Assembly (NCBI GenBank): GCA_017428945.1
Contig: JAFRPW010000036.1
Coordinates: 186,001-250,000, forward strand
Reading direction: 5' to 3'
Source of the DNA: Bacteroidales bacterium
GTDB taxonomy: Bacteria; Bacteroidota; Bacteroidia; Bacteroidales; UBA932
DNA length: 64,000 nucleotides
In this document: in pieces, positions 43,618-52,125 of the stretch
How positions within the stretch are numbered: the stretch's first letter is position 1
Layout of the letters: every line of letters starts with the position of its first letter
Notes under the pieces: model-generated
The model's database searches: none
Seen by the model: only the letters and a program-made list of their open reading frames with translations
Told to the model about the DNA's origin: nothing
Program-made: the position numbers and the translations under genes

Positions 43618-44912
43618 GCAATAGTTCGTTAATTTGTTCCCAGGCCTAAGCGGCTCTGGATGTAAATAAAACCAGTTCTTTGAAAAGTTTGTCAATAACT
43701 TGTGGGTTCGGTCGCAGACCGGACACGCAAATAAATCGCTCAAGCATGTAGGCGTTATGGATAATCGACTTGCAGGAAGATACAGAAAACGGTACTCCGA
43801 GGTCCTTGCAGGCGGCCTTAGCCAGGTTGATACTGGCGAAGGAAGCGTTGAAGTGGAACTCCAGTCTCCGAAGGTCTCTGGCCTGACAGTCGTTGAGCCC
43901 GGCGTACGATTTGGCATCGCGAAAGCAAAACTCCAGCTGGAAACGCGTTCTGTAGCAGTCGATTACATCACGGGTGGTCATGGACTCGTCCGTGCTGAAG
44001 TAGATCTGCCACTTGTCCATCGAGTCCGCATCCGGATACCAGATGGCAACCTTGATGAAGCGTTTAAGGGACTTCGAGTAGGCCTTGAGGCCAAACAGAC
44101 GCCCCTTGTCCACGTGGAGTTCAACGCAGCGGGTAGGGTCAAGGTTGGCAAAGTCAATCTTGCCGTCGTACCATCTGGGATGGCCCCGCTTGCCCGTGGG
44201 CTTTTCCGTTGTGGGATACCACAGGGCGGCATCGTTCCGCATGCGGCTGACCACATGGAAGCCCTCGTCCAAAAGCGGCAGAACAAAGGTCTGCTTGGCA
44301 AAGAAGGCATCCGCGACAAGAAGCTTGGATATGGTCTGAAGCCTGTCCTTCATGGCTATCAGGAGTTCCCGATACCAGTCGACCAGGTTGTAGTCCATCT
44401 CCTCAAGGGTCTTGGCGTTGGGTGTCTGAAGGGCACCGAGAGTCATGCAATCGTGATTCTCAACGTCAATCAGGCCAATGCCCAGCAGTTCGAGGCCTCT
44501 CTTGGGACCTCCGGCAGCTCCAGACCAGAACTTTCCGAACCACGGAGTCTTGTTTCCCGCCTTAGGGATAAAACTCGGGTCCACCGCTATGGCTCTGAAC
44601 TTTCCCGTACACACCTTGTTCGCAAGGAAAAGGTTGAACGCGAACCAGTCAAAGTCATCCCGGGTGAAGGTGTTCCGGTAGGTCTGTTCAGTGAACTCGC
44701 CATACCGGCCCATCTGCAGGAAATTGATCTTATCGGGTATTGCCATGAAGAGTTTTAGGGTATCGATGAGTACTTTCTCGAAAGGTTTGCCTAAATTTGC
44801 AACTGATTTGAGGGCTTCAATGACCTCGGATTGGTATTGCGTAAGTACGTTTGAGTTAGTCATAACTTAAAGCCTGGAACACTCTAAGTTACTAATAATC
44901 AACGACTTATGC
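43618..44912 (-). mobile_element. IS4-like insertion sequence
   Basis: The element contains one transposase gene. Imperfect inverted ends are visible: GCAATAGTTCGTTAATT from 43618 and, on the other strand, GCATAAGTCGTTGATT from 44912. The exact ends and a target duplication are not certain. It lies between the candidate immunity gene and an orphan lipoprotein gene. The stretch 43452-43617 and the one at 44913-45118 show no other gene. Confidence 0.65.
43646..44863 (-). CDS. IS4-family-like DDE transposase
   Basis: The 405-residue protein looks complete. DDE-type features are AIAVDPSFIPKAGNKTPWFG (first Asp), KLLVADAFFAKQTFVLPLLD (second Asp) and CYRTRFQLEFCFRDAKSYAGL (Glu in the Y-x-x-R-F-x-x-E pattern of the IS4 group). 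Its GC content and codon use are nearer to the core genome than to the AT-rich genes on each side. No frameshift is seen, so the copy may be active. Confidence 0.85.
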   Translation of the reverse strand: MTNSNVLTQYQSEVIEALKSVANLGKPFEKVLIDTLKLFMAIPDKINFLQMGRYGEFTEQTYRNTFTRDDFDWFAFNLFLANKVCTGKFRAIAVDPSFIPKAGNKTPWFGKFWSGAAGGPKRGLELLGIGLIDVENHDCMTLGALQTPNAKTLEEMDYNLVDWYRELLIAMKDRLQTISKLLVADAFFAKQTFVLPLLDEGFHVVSRMRNDAALWYPTTEKPTGKRGHPRWYDGKIDFANLDPTRCVELHVDKGRLFGLKAYSKSLKRFIKVAIWYPDADSMDKWQIYFSTDESMTTRDVIDCYRTRFQLEFCFRDAKSYAGLNDCQARDLRRLEFHFNASFASINLAKAACKDLGVPFSVSSCKSIIHNAYMLERFICVSGLRPNPQVIDKLFKELVLFTSRAA

Positions 44913-45118
44913 AATACTTTTCTGCTTTATTTTCAGCACTTTACGCATCTTTTTCGGAGCATTTGCACCCACTCTCAGTTGCCTTCTGAGCGGTCGTTAT
45001 TGACAGTGTTTTCAATGAACTTTTGTTGTTAAACTGTATGTTTTCGTTTAGCCTGCCGCCTTGCGGCTCCTAAACATTAAAATTTACCGAAGTATTGTTA
45101 CTATAAAAATAGAAGATA

Positions 45119-46036
45119 ATGAAATTACTAACAATTACTATTGTATATTTGACAATAACTGGGGTCCTAGTATCTTGCGATAGAAGTATACATATTGATT
45201 ATAAAGATATTGATGAAATTACCTTTTATTGCATGGGTAAAAGGATTGAACGTTGCAATAGAGTTGATTTAGAGTCGCTACAGTTCAATAGCAGAGACAC
45301 TGTCATTACGAACAAAACTTTTATTAAAGAGTTTGTATCAGAAGTTAACAAACTGGTTCCAGACCACAATGGTCCGCGTGGTGACTATCGTGTCGCCGCA
45401 TTTATTCCTATTGCAAAAGATGATACAGTTAAGATATGCTTTGGAGAGTCTTTTGGTATTGAGTATAACGGCGTTGTCATGAAAGACAGACGGAGCATTT
45501 TCAAACTGATAGACACCAGAATATACGCCACACAGCCATACGATTATTGGTTTGACGATTATAGTAGAACGCTTCACAAAAGCATAAGAGAAATGGATGA
45601 GACGATGTCTTTTATCAATAATCGAGAGTTAAGAACCTTATTGCTTTCTTATATAGAGACAAGGTATTATTGGTTATCATTAACTGATATAAGCATTACT
45701 GATTGGTACACATCAATCATTATTAGCAATAAATACAATAAGACCTTTGTTCAAGTGTTTATTTCACCGAAAATACCATTTTGCGAAGGACACTTTTCAT
45801 ATATTGGTGCGACAGAATGCCAGGGAAGAAAAACCATTGTAATGGCAGAAACACAAGAACTGATAGATTCCAAAGGTTTGTCGGAGCAGTTGGCATTTGA
45901 ATATATCGGAAAAAACGAATGGGACAACCATTACCTTAAAACTGCCGATGCTTCCGGTTGGTGTCAGTGCATAGAAGTCGACTCATCGGGGAAATTCAGA
46001 CTGATAAAGAATGACAGTCTTGGAACAAATCATTAA
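45119..46036 (+). CDS. Hypothetical lipoprotein (305 aa)
   Basis: A lipoprotein signal (MKLLTITIVYLTITGVLVSC, Cys20) is followed by an AT-rich coding region with no recognised domain. The middle carries many aromatic residues (YIETRYYWLSL, DYWFDDYSRTLH). The gene lies downstream of the IS element and may be a second orphan gene of the toxin locus. That is a guess from position and composition. The 3' third is nearer the core composition than the rest. Confidence 0.6.
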   Translation: MKLLTITIVYLTITGVLVSCDRSIHIDYKDIDEITFYCMGKRIERCNRVDLESLQFNSRDTVITNKTFIKEFVSEVNKLVPDHNGPRGDYRVAAFIPIAKDDTVKICFGESFGIEYNGVVMKDRRSIFKLIDTRIYATQPYDYWFDDYSRTLHKSIREMDETMSFINNRELRTLLLSYIETRYYWLSLTDISITDWYTSIIISNKYNKTFVQVFISPKIPFCEGHFSYIGATECQGRKTIVMAETQELIDSKGLSEQLAFEYIGKNEWDNHYLKTADASGWCQCIEVDSSGKFRLIKNDSLGTNH

Positions 46037-46206
46037 CAAAGCATATGGACATGCTTTACAATCATACGGGAAGAAAGTATTCCCTCGACGAAGAAGAAAG
46101 CCTCGGCGGTCCAGGTATTAACAACTTACAATGGCTTTCCGGCATCAATATTTTTTAACTTTTACTACGTCCACAACTTTTAGTGGACAGCAATGTCAAA
46201 ACGATA

Positions 46207-46441
46207 TAAAACGACGAGTTCGATGCGGCAGTAAACGGGAGAAGTCACCGCTCAACTCAAAAAGAAAACATTAAACGACAATCCCTATGTAAACCAGGCA
46301 ATCGTACCCCTTACCAAGAAGAATCTAAAGAAGGTTTTTCCGGACAGGAAAGATGAGATAGACGCATGGTTCAGGGCCGGCAATTACCTTCCCAGAACCG
46401 TAAAAGAAGCCCTGCCAATGCTTCGTCAGTGGGCGGAATAG
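46207..46441 (+). pseudogene. 3' remnant of a frameshifted gene
   Basis: The frame ending at TAG 46439-46441 encodes a well-formed C-terminus (TAQLKKKTLNDNPYVNQAIV, WFRAGNYLPRTVKEALPML) but has no start codon and meets a stop at 46232. The +1-shifted frame just upstream reads NDEFDAAVNG, which would join it naturally. So a gene has lost its 5' part and gained a frameshift. The region 46037-46206 has a 37-codon ORF at 46045-46158 but nothing recognisable. The family is unknown. Confidence 0.5.
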
Positions 46442-47517
46442 GGAGGCTCAAGGGAATACTCGGTATAGGTTCCGGGAGAGTAGCGGACCTGGCAGATGGT
46501 GCTTACAGTGCTGTCCGACGGCATGAGAAAGAAGGCAACGTGGCCGCCAAGTTCAAAGGCCCTGGCTCCCCACTTGTCCTCAAAGGCGGCCTTTGTCTGG
46601 ATAGGGACGTTCCAGAAGTCTATGTTGGTTATGGCTTTGGCAAAATCGTCAACGTACAGGACGTCCATGAAATCCTGGCAAAGATTTGTGATATAGCGCC
46701 TTCCCTTATCGTCCATTATCTTGTAGGAATTGACGGCGACAAGGAAGATGCGCTTGAGACGGTTGATGTCAAGAGGGGCAAGGAAATAGAGTTCCCGGTG
46801 ATAATCGTCCTCATAGGTGAAGCCGTTCATGGGGTCTTTGCTGTAGTGACGGATATTGCGCTTGATGGTGGCCGTTCCCTCTTTGATATTGTATTCGGGA
46901 ATGTTCAGGAAATAGGCAACATTATAGGTCATAAAGCCCCCCGAGGCAATGGCATACTGTTCATCTTCCGTAATTGAGAGAGCCGTGACGGTGGCGTCCA
47001 GGATGGAGCAGAACCTGGCCGTGTTTGCATTTGTATGCAAGGTTATGAGGGCATTGGCGCTCTTTGTAAAACCATCGTCACTTGTAAAGGCAACTTTCCC
47101 GTCCATGATTGTTGGTGCAAGAGCTTCCAGTTCGGTGAAAAGGCTTTCGAATGCCCGTGCGGTATTGTCCCGCTGAAGCCAGAGAATCTTCTTCCCCAGT
47201 CCCTTTGTACTTACCCCTTTTTCTTCCATCAGGGCAGAAACCTTTTCCGTGGAAAACGTAACCAGGACGCTGCTGTAGGCACTGCCGCCGGAAAAGCCGC
47301 TGCGTATTGTCTTCCGGTCAGTTATTGCTTTTGAGAAATCTACGTTCACGCTGTCTGGAAGAAGTGTTTTGCACGGCTCCAGCGCTGCACCTGCAGCGGC
47401 ATCCACTGCCGCCTTTATATTCTCCCCTTCTCCCCTTACCAGGAACTTGAAACTGTCCTGTCCCCATGACTGGAGTGCCATGATGGTGGATATAAGACTA
47501 AGAATAAGCCTTCTCAT
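46426..47517 (-). CDS. Hypothetical secreted protein (363 aa)
   Basis: The protein starts with a signal peptide (MRRLILSLISTIMALQSWGQ). No known domain is recognised. The sequence alternates helices and strands, with conserved-looking stretches such as KKILWLQRDNTARAFESLF and FLVAVNSYKIMDDKGRRYI, and it is not low-complexity. Its codon use matches core genes. The -7 element TATTTTTG on the minus strand is at 47544-47551. Its 3' end overlaps the remnant on the other strand by 16 bases. Confidence 0.65.
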   Translation of the reverse strand: MRRLILSLISTIMALQSWGQDSFKFLVRGEGENIKAAVDAAAGAALEPCKTLLPDSVNVDFSKAITDRKTIRSGFSGGSAYSSVLVTFSTEKVSALMEEKGVSTKGLGKKILWLQRDNTARAFESLFTELEALAPTIMDGKVAFTSDDGFTKSANALITLHTNANTARFCSILDATVTALSITEDEQYAIASGGFMTYNVAYFLNIPEYNIKEGTATIKRNIRHYSKDPMNGFTYEDDYHRELYFLAPLDINRLKRIFLVAVNSYKIMDDKGRRYITNLCQDFMDVLYVDDFAKAITNIDFWNVPIQTKAAFEDKWGARAFELGGHVAFFLMPSDSTVSTICQVRYSPGTYTEYSLEPPYSAH

Positions 47518-47543
47518 GCTCTAAATTCGTTTTATCGGTGATA

Positions 47544-47551
47544 CAAAAATA
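47544..47551 (-). promoter_or_regulatory. -7 promoter element of the 46426-47517 gene
   Basis: On the minus strand this reads TATTTTTG, 26 bases before the ATG at 47517. Confidence 0.5.
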
Positions 47552-47669
47552 CTAAAAAAGAATTATATTTGTTCTGTTATTAGCATTGACGCTCAAATAA
47601 GCGAAAGTGTTTCGCGTTGCCGGTATTGAAATCTGGACAATTTCTCAGAAAGGGTAACGATGATTCACT

Positions 47670-47756
47670 ACGCTCGACATACGGTCGAGTGTGGGGTTTG
47701 CATCGTGTTCATCTTTCAGGGTCGTCCAGGCCTCAATACCATGAATACGGTATTGA
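47670..47756. other. Two stem-loops upstream of the DUF4298 gene
   Basis: ACGCTCGAC/GTCGAGTGT (47670-47692, one G-T pair) and TCAATACC/GGTATTGA (47733-47756, perfect 8-bp stem) lie in the 267-base gap between divergent genes. The second arm word GGTATTGA also occurs near 47620. No gene or known RNA is recognised. Confidence 0.35.
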
Positions 47757-47784
47757 TCCCACACTTTTGTAATGTACCTGTAAT

Positions 47785-48084
47785 ATGGATAATGAATTGA
47801 TACAGAGAATCCAGGAAATGGAGGAACGCTATAACCGCGTACGCAAGGCCGTGGACGCCCTCCAGTGCAGTTTGGATGCATATCTTGACGTGCAGGAGGA
47901 CATCCATATCCTGGACAGCTACGAGGACAGCGGCCGCTGGCTCCGGGACTTCGAGGCCGATGAGCGCGGAGAGATTCCCGCGGAGATCCCCCGCGGCTTC
48001 CTCACGGAAGACGGGCTGTACAACCTCATGGCCGATATCGCAGCCCTGGAATCACGCCTGCAAGAGTACTTTGGGGGCATGTGA
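47785..48084 (+). CDS. DUF4298 protein (99 aa)
   Basis: A small soluble acidic protein that matches the DUF4298 pattern: helical N-terminus (LIQRIQEMEERYNRVRKAVD), HILDSYEDSGRWLRDFEADE, and DGLYNLMADIAALESRLQEY near the end. The family is widespread in gut bacteria and has no assigned function. It ends 97 bases before exbB, and the exbB promoter lies in that gap, so it is a separate unit. Confidence 0.8.
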   Translation: MDNELIQRIQEMEERYNRVRKAVDALQCSLDAYLDVQEDIHILDSYEDSGRWLRDFEADERGEIPAEIPRGFLTEDGLYNLMADIAALESRLQEYFGGM

Positions 48085-48088
48085 GCCC

Positions 48089-48119
48089 TTGATTTAAACG
48101 GAAATAATTCGTAAATTTG
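48089..48119 (+). promoter_or_regulatory. Promoter of exbB-exbD-tonB
   Basis: TTG at 48089-48091 and TAAATTTG at 48112-48119 are 20 bases apart. A leader of about 55 bases follows. Confidence 0.7.
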
Positions 48120-48180
48120 CGGTTTGATATGAACTATGTTCATGTCAAGCCTTTTTTGAATAATCAAAATTAAACAATAT

Positions 48181-48915
48181 ATGATCTTCAATCTCCTACA
48201 AGCAGACTCGCTGGCAGAGGCCATCCAGAGCGCAGCCCAGACAGTCACTGCTGCACCAGCACCCGTTCAGCCCACCCAGATGAACGAAAGCCTCTTCTCC
48301 ATGTTCACCATGGGCGGCCCCCTCATGTGGGTCCTCCTCGCCCTGAGCATCCTGGCCATCTATCTCATCGGCCGCAAGTGGTGGCTCATCAATCACGCAT
48401 CCAAGATTGACTCCAACTTCATCAACGACATCCGCGACTACATGCAGCAGGGAAAGGTCAAGAGCGCCCTCACCCTCTGCTCCAAATACGACAACCCCGT
48501 TGCCCGCATGGTAGAGTCCGGCATCGTCCGCAAGGACCGCCCCATATCGGACATCCAGGGAGCCATCGAGAACGTGGGCAACGTAGAGGTTGCACGCCTT
48601 GAGAAGGGTCTCCCCATCCTTGCAACCATCGCCGGCGGCGCCCCCATGATTGGATTCCTTGGCACCGTGATGGGTATGGTGAAGGCCTTCTTCAACATGT
48701 CCAAGGCAGGCAACAACATTGACATCACCCTCCTCAGCGACGGTATCTACACCGCAATGCTCACCACCGTGGGCGGCCTCATAGTGGGCATCATCGCCTA
48801 CTTCGGCTACAACTGGCTCACCTCCAAGGTCAGTGACCTGGTGTACAAGATGGAAAGCTCCACCATCCAGTTCATAGACATCGTCATCAACAACCAGACA
48901 GAGGAAAAGCAGTAA
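48181..48915 (+). CDS. exbB: ExbB/TolQ-family proton channel protein
   Basis: The 244-residue inner-membrane protein couples the proton gradient to TonB. Three membrane segments are visible: FTMGGPLMWVLLALSILAIYL (about 40-62), the pair GLPILATIAGGAPMIGFLGT with VMGMVKAFF, and MLTTVGGLIVGIIAYFGY. The MotA/TolQ/ExbB signature covers residues 130-215. Genes exbD and tonB follow at once, so this is the energising unit for TonB-dependent outer-membrane transport. Confidence 0.94.
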   Translation: MIFNLLQADSLAEAIQSAAQTVTAAPAPVQPTQMNESLFSMFTMGGPLMWVLLALSILAIYLIGRKWWLINHASKIDSNFINDIRDYMQQGKVKSALTLCSKYDNPVARMVESGIVRKDRPISDIQGAIENVGNVEVARLEKGLPILATIAGGAPMIGFLGTVMGMVKAFFNMSKAGNNIDITLLSDGIYTAMLTTVGGLIVGIIAYFGYNWLTSKVSDLVYKMESSTIQFIDIVINNQTEEKQ

Positions 48916-48918
48916 GCC

Positions 48919-49329
48919 ATGGCCCTTAAGAGAAACACAAAGGTAGATGCATCGTTCTCGGTGTCCAGCATGACGGACATCGTGTTCCTGCTTCTGATCT
49001 TCTTCCTTGTGACCTCTACGCTCATCAATCCCAACGCCCTGAAGCTCCTGCTTCCCAAGAGCACCGGACAGGTAAGCGCCAAGGCCACGGTGAGCGTAAG
49101 CATCAAGGACTGGGGGGACGATACATACACCTACCACGTAAACGGAGATGAGGAACCCGTTTCCTACACGGAGGTTGAAGACCAGCTCATAGGCCTCCTC
49201 TCACAGGAAGAAGACCCCACCTTCTCCATCTACAGTGACCAGAGCGCCCCGGTAGGAGAGGTTGTACAGATCATGAACATAGCCAAGAGGAACCATTACA
49301 AGGTAATCCTGGCAACACAGCCCGAATAA
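48919..49329 (+). CDS. exbD: ExbD/TolR-family protein
   Basis: The 136-residue protein has one N-terminal membrane helix with the conserved Asp (SSMTDIVFLLLIFFLVTSTL) and a periplasmic ferredoxin-like domain (FSIYSDQSAPVGEVVQIMNI). It starts 3 bases after exbB and overlaps tonB by one base (TAATG). Many Bacteroidota operons carry two exbD genes at this point, while this one has only one. Confidence 0.93.
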   Translation: MALKRNTKVDASFSVSSMTDIVFLLLIFFLVTSTLINPNALKLLLPKSTGQVSAKATVSVSIKDWGDDTYTYHVNGDEEPVSYTEVEDQLIGLLSQEEDPTFSIYSDQSAPVGEVVQIMNIAKRNHYKVILATQPE

Positions 49330-50120
49330 TGCAGCCATACCAGCGCACAAGAGAGAAACGCGAGAAAACCGCAGCCGTGACCGGAATCCTGGCCACGTTG
49401 GCAATCCATGCGCTGGCGCTGGTGGTGTGCCTTACCAGCGGGTTCACATACCTTGACCCTCCGCCGCCGGAAAGGGCTCCGCTTGTGATTTCCTTCGAGG
49501 AAGACATGGCGGTGGAAAAGCCGGTGGCAACAACCGTGGGCCAGGAACCCCAGGCAGAGGAAGTGGACCTTGAGAAGGAAGTGGAACTGGTACAGAAGGC
49601 GGAATCCCCGCACGTCACCACCACCCCCAATGTCACTCCCGCCACAAAACCGGACACCCACGGAGACGTGGAAGTCCCCGCACCGGAGCCCCCAAAGGAA
49701 CCGGAGCTTGACCCCCGCGCCTCGTTCCCCGGAATGGGCAAGAAGGACAACAGCGCCACCACGCCTCACGGAGCCGCAGAAGCCGGCGAGGGCTTCAAGG
49801 CCGGCCAGCCTGACGGCAATGCAAAGGAAGGCAAGACGGAAGGCAGCGCAAACGCCCACCTCAAGGGCCGCAACGTGCTTGGAACGCTTCCCAAACCGGA
49901 ATATGCCAGCCAGATGGCCGGAACCGTCGTAGTTACCATCAAGGTAGATCAGTACGGAAATGTAACGGAAGCAATTCCCGGTGCCGACGGCACCACAGTT
50001 ACTGACAAGAACCTTTGGAACGCCGCCCGCAATGCGGCTATGAAGGCTCACTTCAACATGGCCGCAGATGCCCCGGCCCTCCAAACCGGCACCATAACAT
50101 ATATTTTCAAACTCAAGTAA
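49329..50120 (+). CDS. tonB: TonB-like energy transducer
   Basis: The 263-residue protein has a single N-terminal membrane helix (AVTGILATLAIHALALVVCL), a long periplasmic linker rich in Pro, Glu and Lys (about 55-170) and a C-terminal TonB-like domain (GTVVVTIKVDQYGNVTEAI, ITYIFKLK). The C-terminal domain is at the short end for the family, and the YP motif is reduced to PKPEYASQMAG. It spans the periplasm to reach TonB-dependent receptors. No receptor gene is in the window. Confidence 0.88.
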   Translation: MQPYQRTREKREKTAAVTGILATLAIHALALVVCLTSGFTYLDPPPPERAPLVISFEEDMAVEKPVATTVGQEPQAEEVDLEKEVELVQKAESPHVTTTPNVTPATKPDTHGDVEVPAPEPPKEPELDPRASFPGMGKKDNSATTPHGAAEAGEGFKAGQPDGNAKEGKTEGSANAHLKGRNVLGTLPKPEYASQMAGTVVVTIKVDQYGNVTEAIPGADGTTVTDKNLWNAARNAAMKAHFNMAADAPALQTGTITYIFKLK

Positions 50121-50145
50121 AACGACGTGATGTCGTAAAAACACT

Positions 50146-51237
50146 ATGGAAGACAACAAAAGAGGTACGAGAAAACGTATCACCAGAAAGCCCGCCGACA
50201 GCGGCAGGGCAGAAAAAGTGGATTATTCCACTTCCCGCAGCTACTCCTCCGGAGAACGCAAATCCTTCGGAGAGCACAAGACTTACGGAGAACGCAAATC
50301 CTTCGGAGAGCACAAGACTTACGGAGAACGCAAGTCCTATGGGGACCGCAAGCCTTACGGCGCAGCCCCTGCACGCAAGAGCGGCTACGGAAAACCCGCA
50401 TTCAAGAAAAGTGCACCCCGCACCAAGGCCGACGAGGGCATGAACGCCATGCTCAGCCGCAAGCCCCAGGTGTCCGGGAACAAATACTCCGACAACGACA
50501 ACGTGAAGACAGAGATCCAGGAGGTAGTCCGCCTGAACAAGTTCATCGCCAACTCCGGCGTCTGCTCCCGCAGGGAAGCGGACACCCTTATCCAGAGCGG
50601 CGTAGTCACCGTGAACGGTGAGGTCGTGACCGAGCTTGGCACAAAGGTAAACATCCTCAAGGACGATATACGCTTCAACGGAGAACGCCTCAAGGGTGAA
50701 GAGAAGGTATACATCCTCATGAACAAGCCCAAGGGCTATGTGACCACCGCCAGCGATCCCCACGCAGAGAAGACCGTCATGGACCTCCTCAAGGGCTGCC
50801 CCACCAGGGTGTTCCCCGTGGGCCGTCTGGACAAGAACACCACAGGTGTCCTCATGTTCACCAACGACGGAGAGATGGCAGAGCGCCTCACTCACCCTTC
50901 ATACAACAAAAAGAAGATCTACCAGGTTGTCCTTGACGCCCCCCTCACGGAGGAAGACAAGGCAAAGGTCCTCGCAGGCGTAGAGCTCAGCGACGGCGTT
51001 GCAGCCGCCGACGAGCTTGAATTCATCGACGCCCGCGACCACCGCCAGCTGGGTATCGAGATCCACTCCGGAAAGAACCGCATCGTCCGCCGTATCTTCG
51101 AGTCCCTGGGCTACGAGGTAAAAGCCCTGGACCGCGTGTACTTTGCCGGCCTCACCAAGAAAGGCCTCAAGAAGAGCGACTGGCGCTACCTCACGGAAGG
51201 TGAAGTGAACATCCTCAAGATGGGAGCATACGTATAG
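50146..51237 (+). CDS. 23S rRNA pseudouridine synthase, RluB/RsuA family
   Basis: The 363-residue protein modifies rRNA. An S4 domain starts at about residue 125 (VVRLNKFIANSGVCSRREAD), followed by the catalytic domain (YILMNKPKGYVTT, FPVGRLDKNTTGVLMFTNDG with the catalytic Asp, SGKNRIVRRIFESLGYEV). The first 120 residues are a basic, disordered extension made of repeats SFGEHKTYGERK, from an exact 36-bp DNA duplication. Such tails occur in Bacteroidota RluB proteins and probably bind RNA. The gene sits between tonB and era. Confidence 0.93.
   Translation: MEDNKRGTRKRITRKPADSGRAEKVDYSTSRSYSSGERKSFGEHKTYGERKSFGEHKTYGERKSYGDRKPYGAAPARKSGYGKPAFKKSAPRTKADEGMNAMLSRKPQVSGNKYSDNDNVKTEIQEVVRLNKFIANSGVCSRREADTLIQSGVVTVNGEVVTELGTKVNILKDDIRFNGERLKGEEKVYILMNKPKGYVTTASDPHAEKTVMDLLKGCPTRVFPVGRLDKNTTGVLMFTNDGEMAERLTHPSYNKKKIYQVVLDAPLTEEDKAKVLAGVELSDGVAAADELEFIDARDHRQLGIEIHSGKNRIVRRIFESLGYEVKALDRVYFAGLTKKGLKKSDWRYLTEGEVNILKMGAYV
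50251..50322 (+). repeat. 36-bp exact tandem repeat inside the RluB gene
   Basis: Two identical 36-base units (50251-50286 and 50287-50322), each encoding 12 residues of the basic tail. Two further 18-base half-units with changes follow (50323-50358). Such repeats expand and contract by slippage and keep the frame. Confidence 0.9.
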
Positions 51238-51238
51238 C

Positions 51239-52120
51239 ATGGCACACAGGGCAGGTTTCGTAAATATCATAGGCAATCCCAACGTGGGCAAATCCACGCT
51301 GATGAACGCCCTCGTGGGTGAAAAGCTGTCCATCGTGACGGCCAAGGCCCAGACCACACGCCACCGCATAATGGGAATAGTGAGCGGAGAGGACTACCAG
51401 ATAGTGTACTCTGACACCCCTGGTATCCTCAAGCCCAACTACCGCCTGCAGCAGAGCATGATGAATTTCGTGGACACGGCTATCGGCGATGCCGACATCA
51501 TCCTCTACGTCACGGACACCGTGGAGAAAGGGGACAAGAACGACGCTTACATCCAGAAGCTCCGCAGCGTAGACTGCCCGGTGGTGCTTGTGATAAACAA
51601 GATAGACCTCTCCTCCCAGGAAAAAGTGGTGGAGCTGATGCAGTGGTGGAAGGAGCAGCTGCCCAAGGCGGAGATAATTCCCGCATCGGCCCAGGAGAGA
51701 TTCAACCTTGAGAGCATACTGGAGGCGGTATCGTCCCGTCTGCCGGAGGCTCCGGCGTGGTTCGACAAGGACCAGTTCACGGACAAGAACCTCCGCTTCT
51801 TCGCTTCGGAGATTATCCGTGAGAAAATCTTCCTCAATTTCTCCGAGGAAATTCCTTATTCCTGCCAGGTAGAGATCGAGGCCTTCCACGAGGGAGAGGA
51901 CCGCTACGAGATAAGCGCCGTGATTTACGTAATGAGGGATTCCCAGAAGGGCATCATCATCGGCAAGGGCGGAGCCGCCCTGAAGAAAGTGGGCACCGAA
52001 GCCCGCCTGGAAATGGAAGACTTCTTCCAGAAAAAGGTTTTCCTTTCCACATTCGTTAAAGTTGACCCGGACTGGAGAGAGAGCCGCAAGGAGCTCCGCA
52101 GGTTCGGATATGAATATTAA
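51239..52120 (+). CDS. era: GTPase Era
   Basis: Era is a 16S rRNA-binding GTPase needed for 30S assembly. The G motifs are all present in the 293-residue protein: G1 IIGNPNVGKSTLMNALVG, G2 QTTRHRIMGI, G3 YSDTPGI, G4 VLVINKIDL and G5 IPASAQ. The C-terminal KH domain contains KGIIIGKGGAALKKVGTEAR. The gene begins 1 base after the RluB-family gene's stop, and parC starts 5 bases after it ends. Confidence 0.97.
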   Translation: MAHRAGFVNIIGNPNVGKSTLMNALVGEKLSIVTAKAQTTRHRIMGIVSGEDYQIVYSDTPGILKPNYRLQQSMMNFVDTAIGDADIILYVTDTVEKGDKNDAYIQKLRSVDCPVVLVINKIDLSSQEKVVELMQWWKEQLPKAEIIPASAQERFNLESILEAVSSRLPEAPAWFDKDQFTDKNLRFFASEIIREKIFLNFSEEIPYSCQVEIEAFHEGEDRYEISAVIYVMRDSQKGIIIGKGGAALKKVGTEARLEMEDFFQKKVFLSTFVKVDPDWRESRKELRRFGYEY

Positions 52121-52125
52121 TCGTT

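Noticed and set aside
43700-44758. A 352-codon plus-strand ORF opposite the transposase
   Set aside because: It is the antisense of the IS4-like transposase, whose DDE motifs are clear on the minus strand.
47645-47881. A 78-codon minus-strand ORF across the gap before the DUF4298 gene
   Set aside because: It overlaps the DUF4298 start on the other strand and two hairpins, and I could not tie it to a family.
50121-50137. A terminator between tonB and the RluB gene
   Set aside because: The stem ACGAC/GTCGT is only 5 bp and the T-run is missing, so readthrough is more likely.
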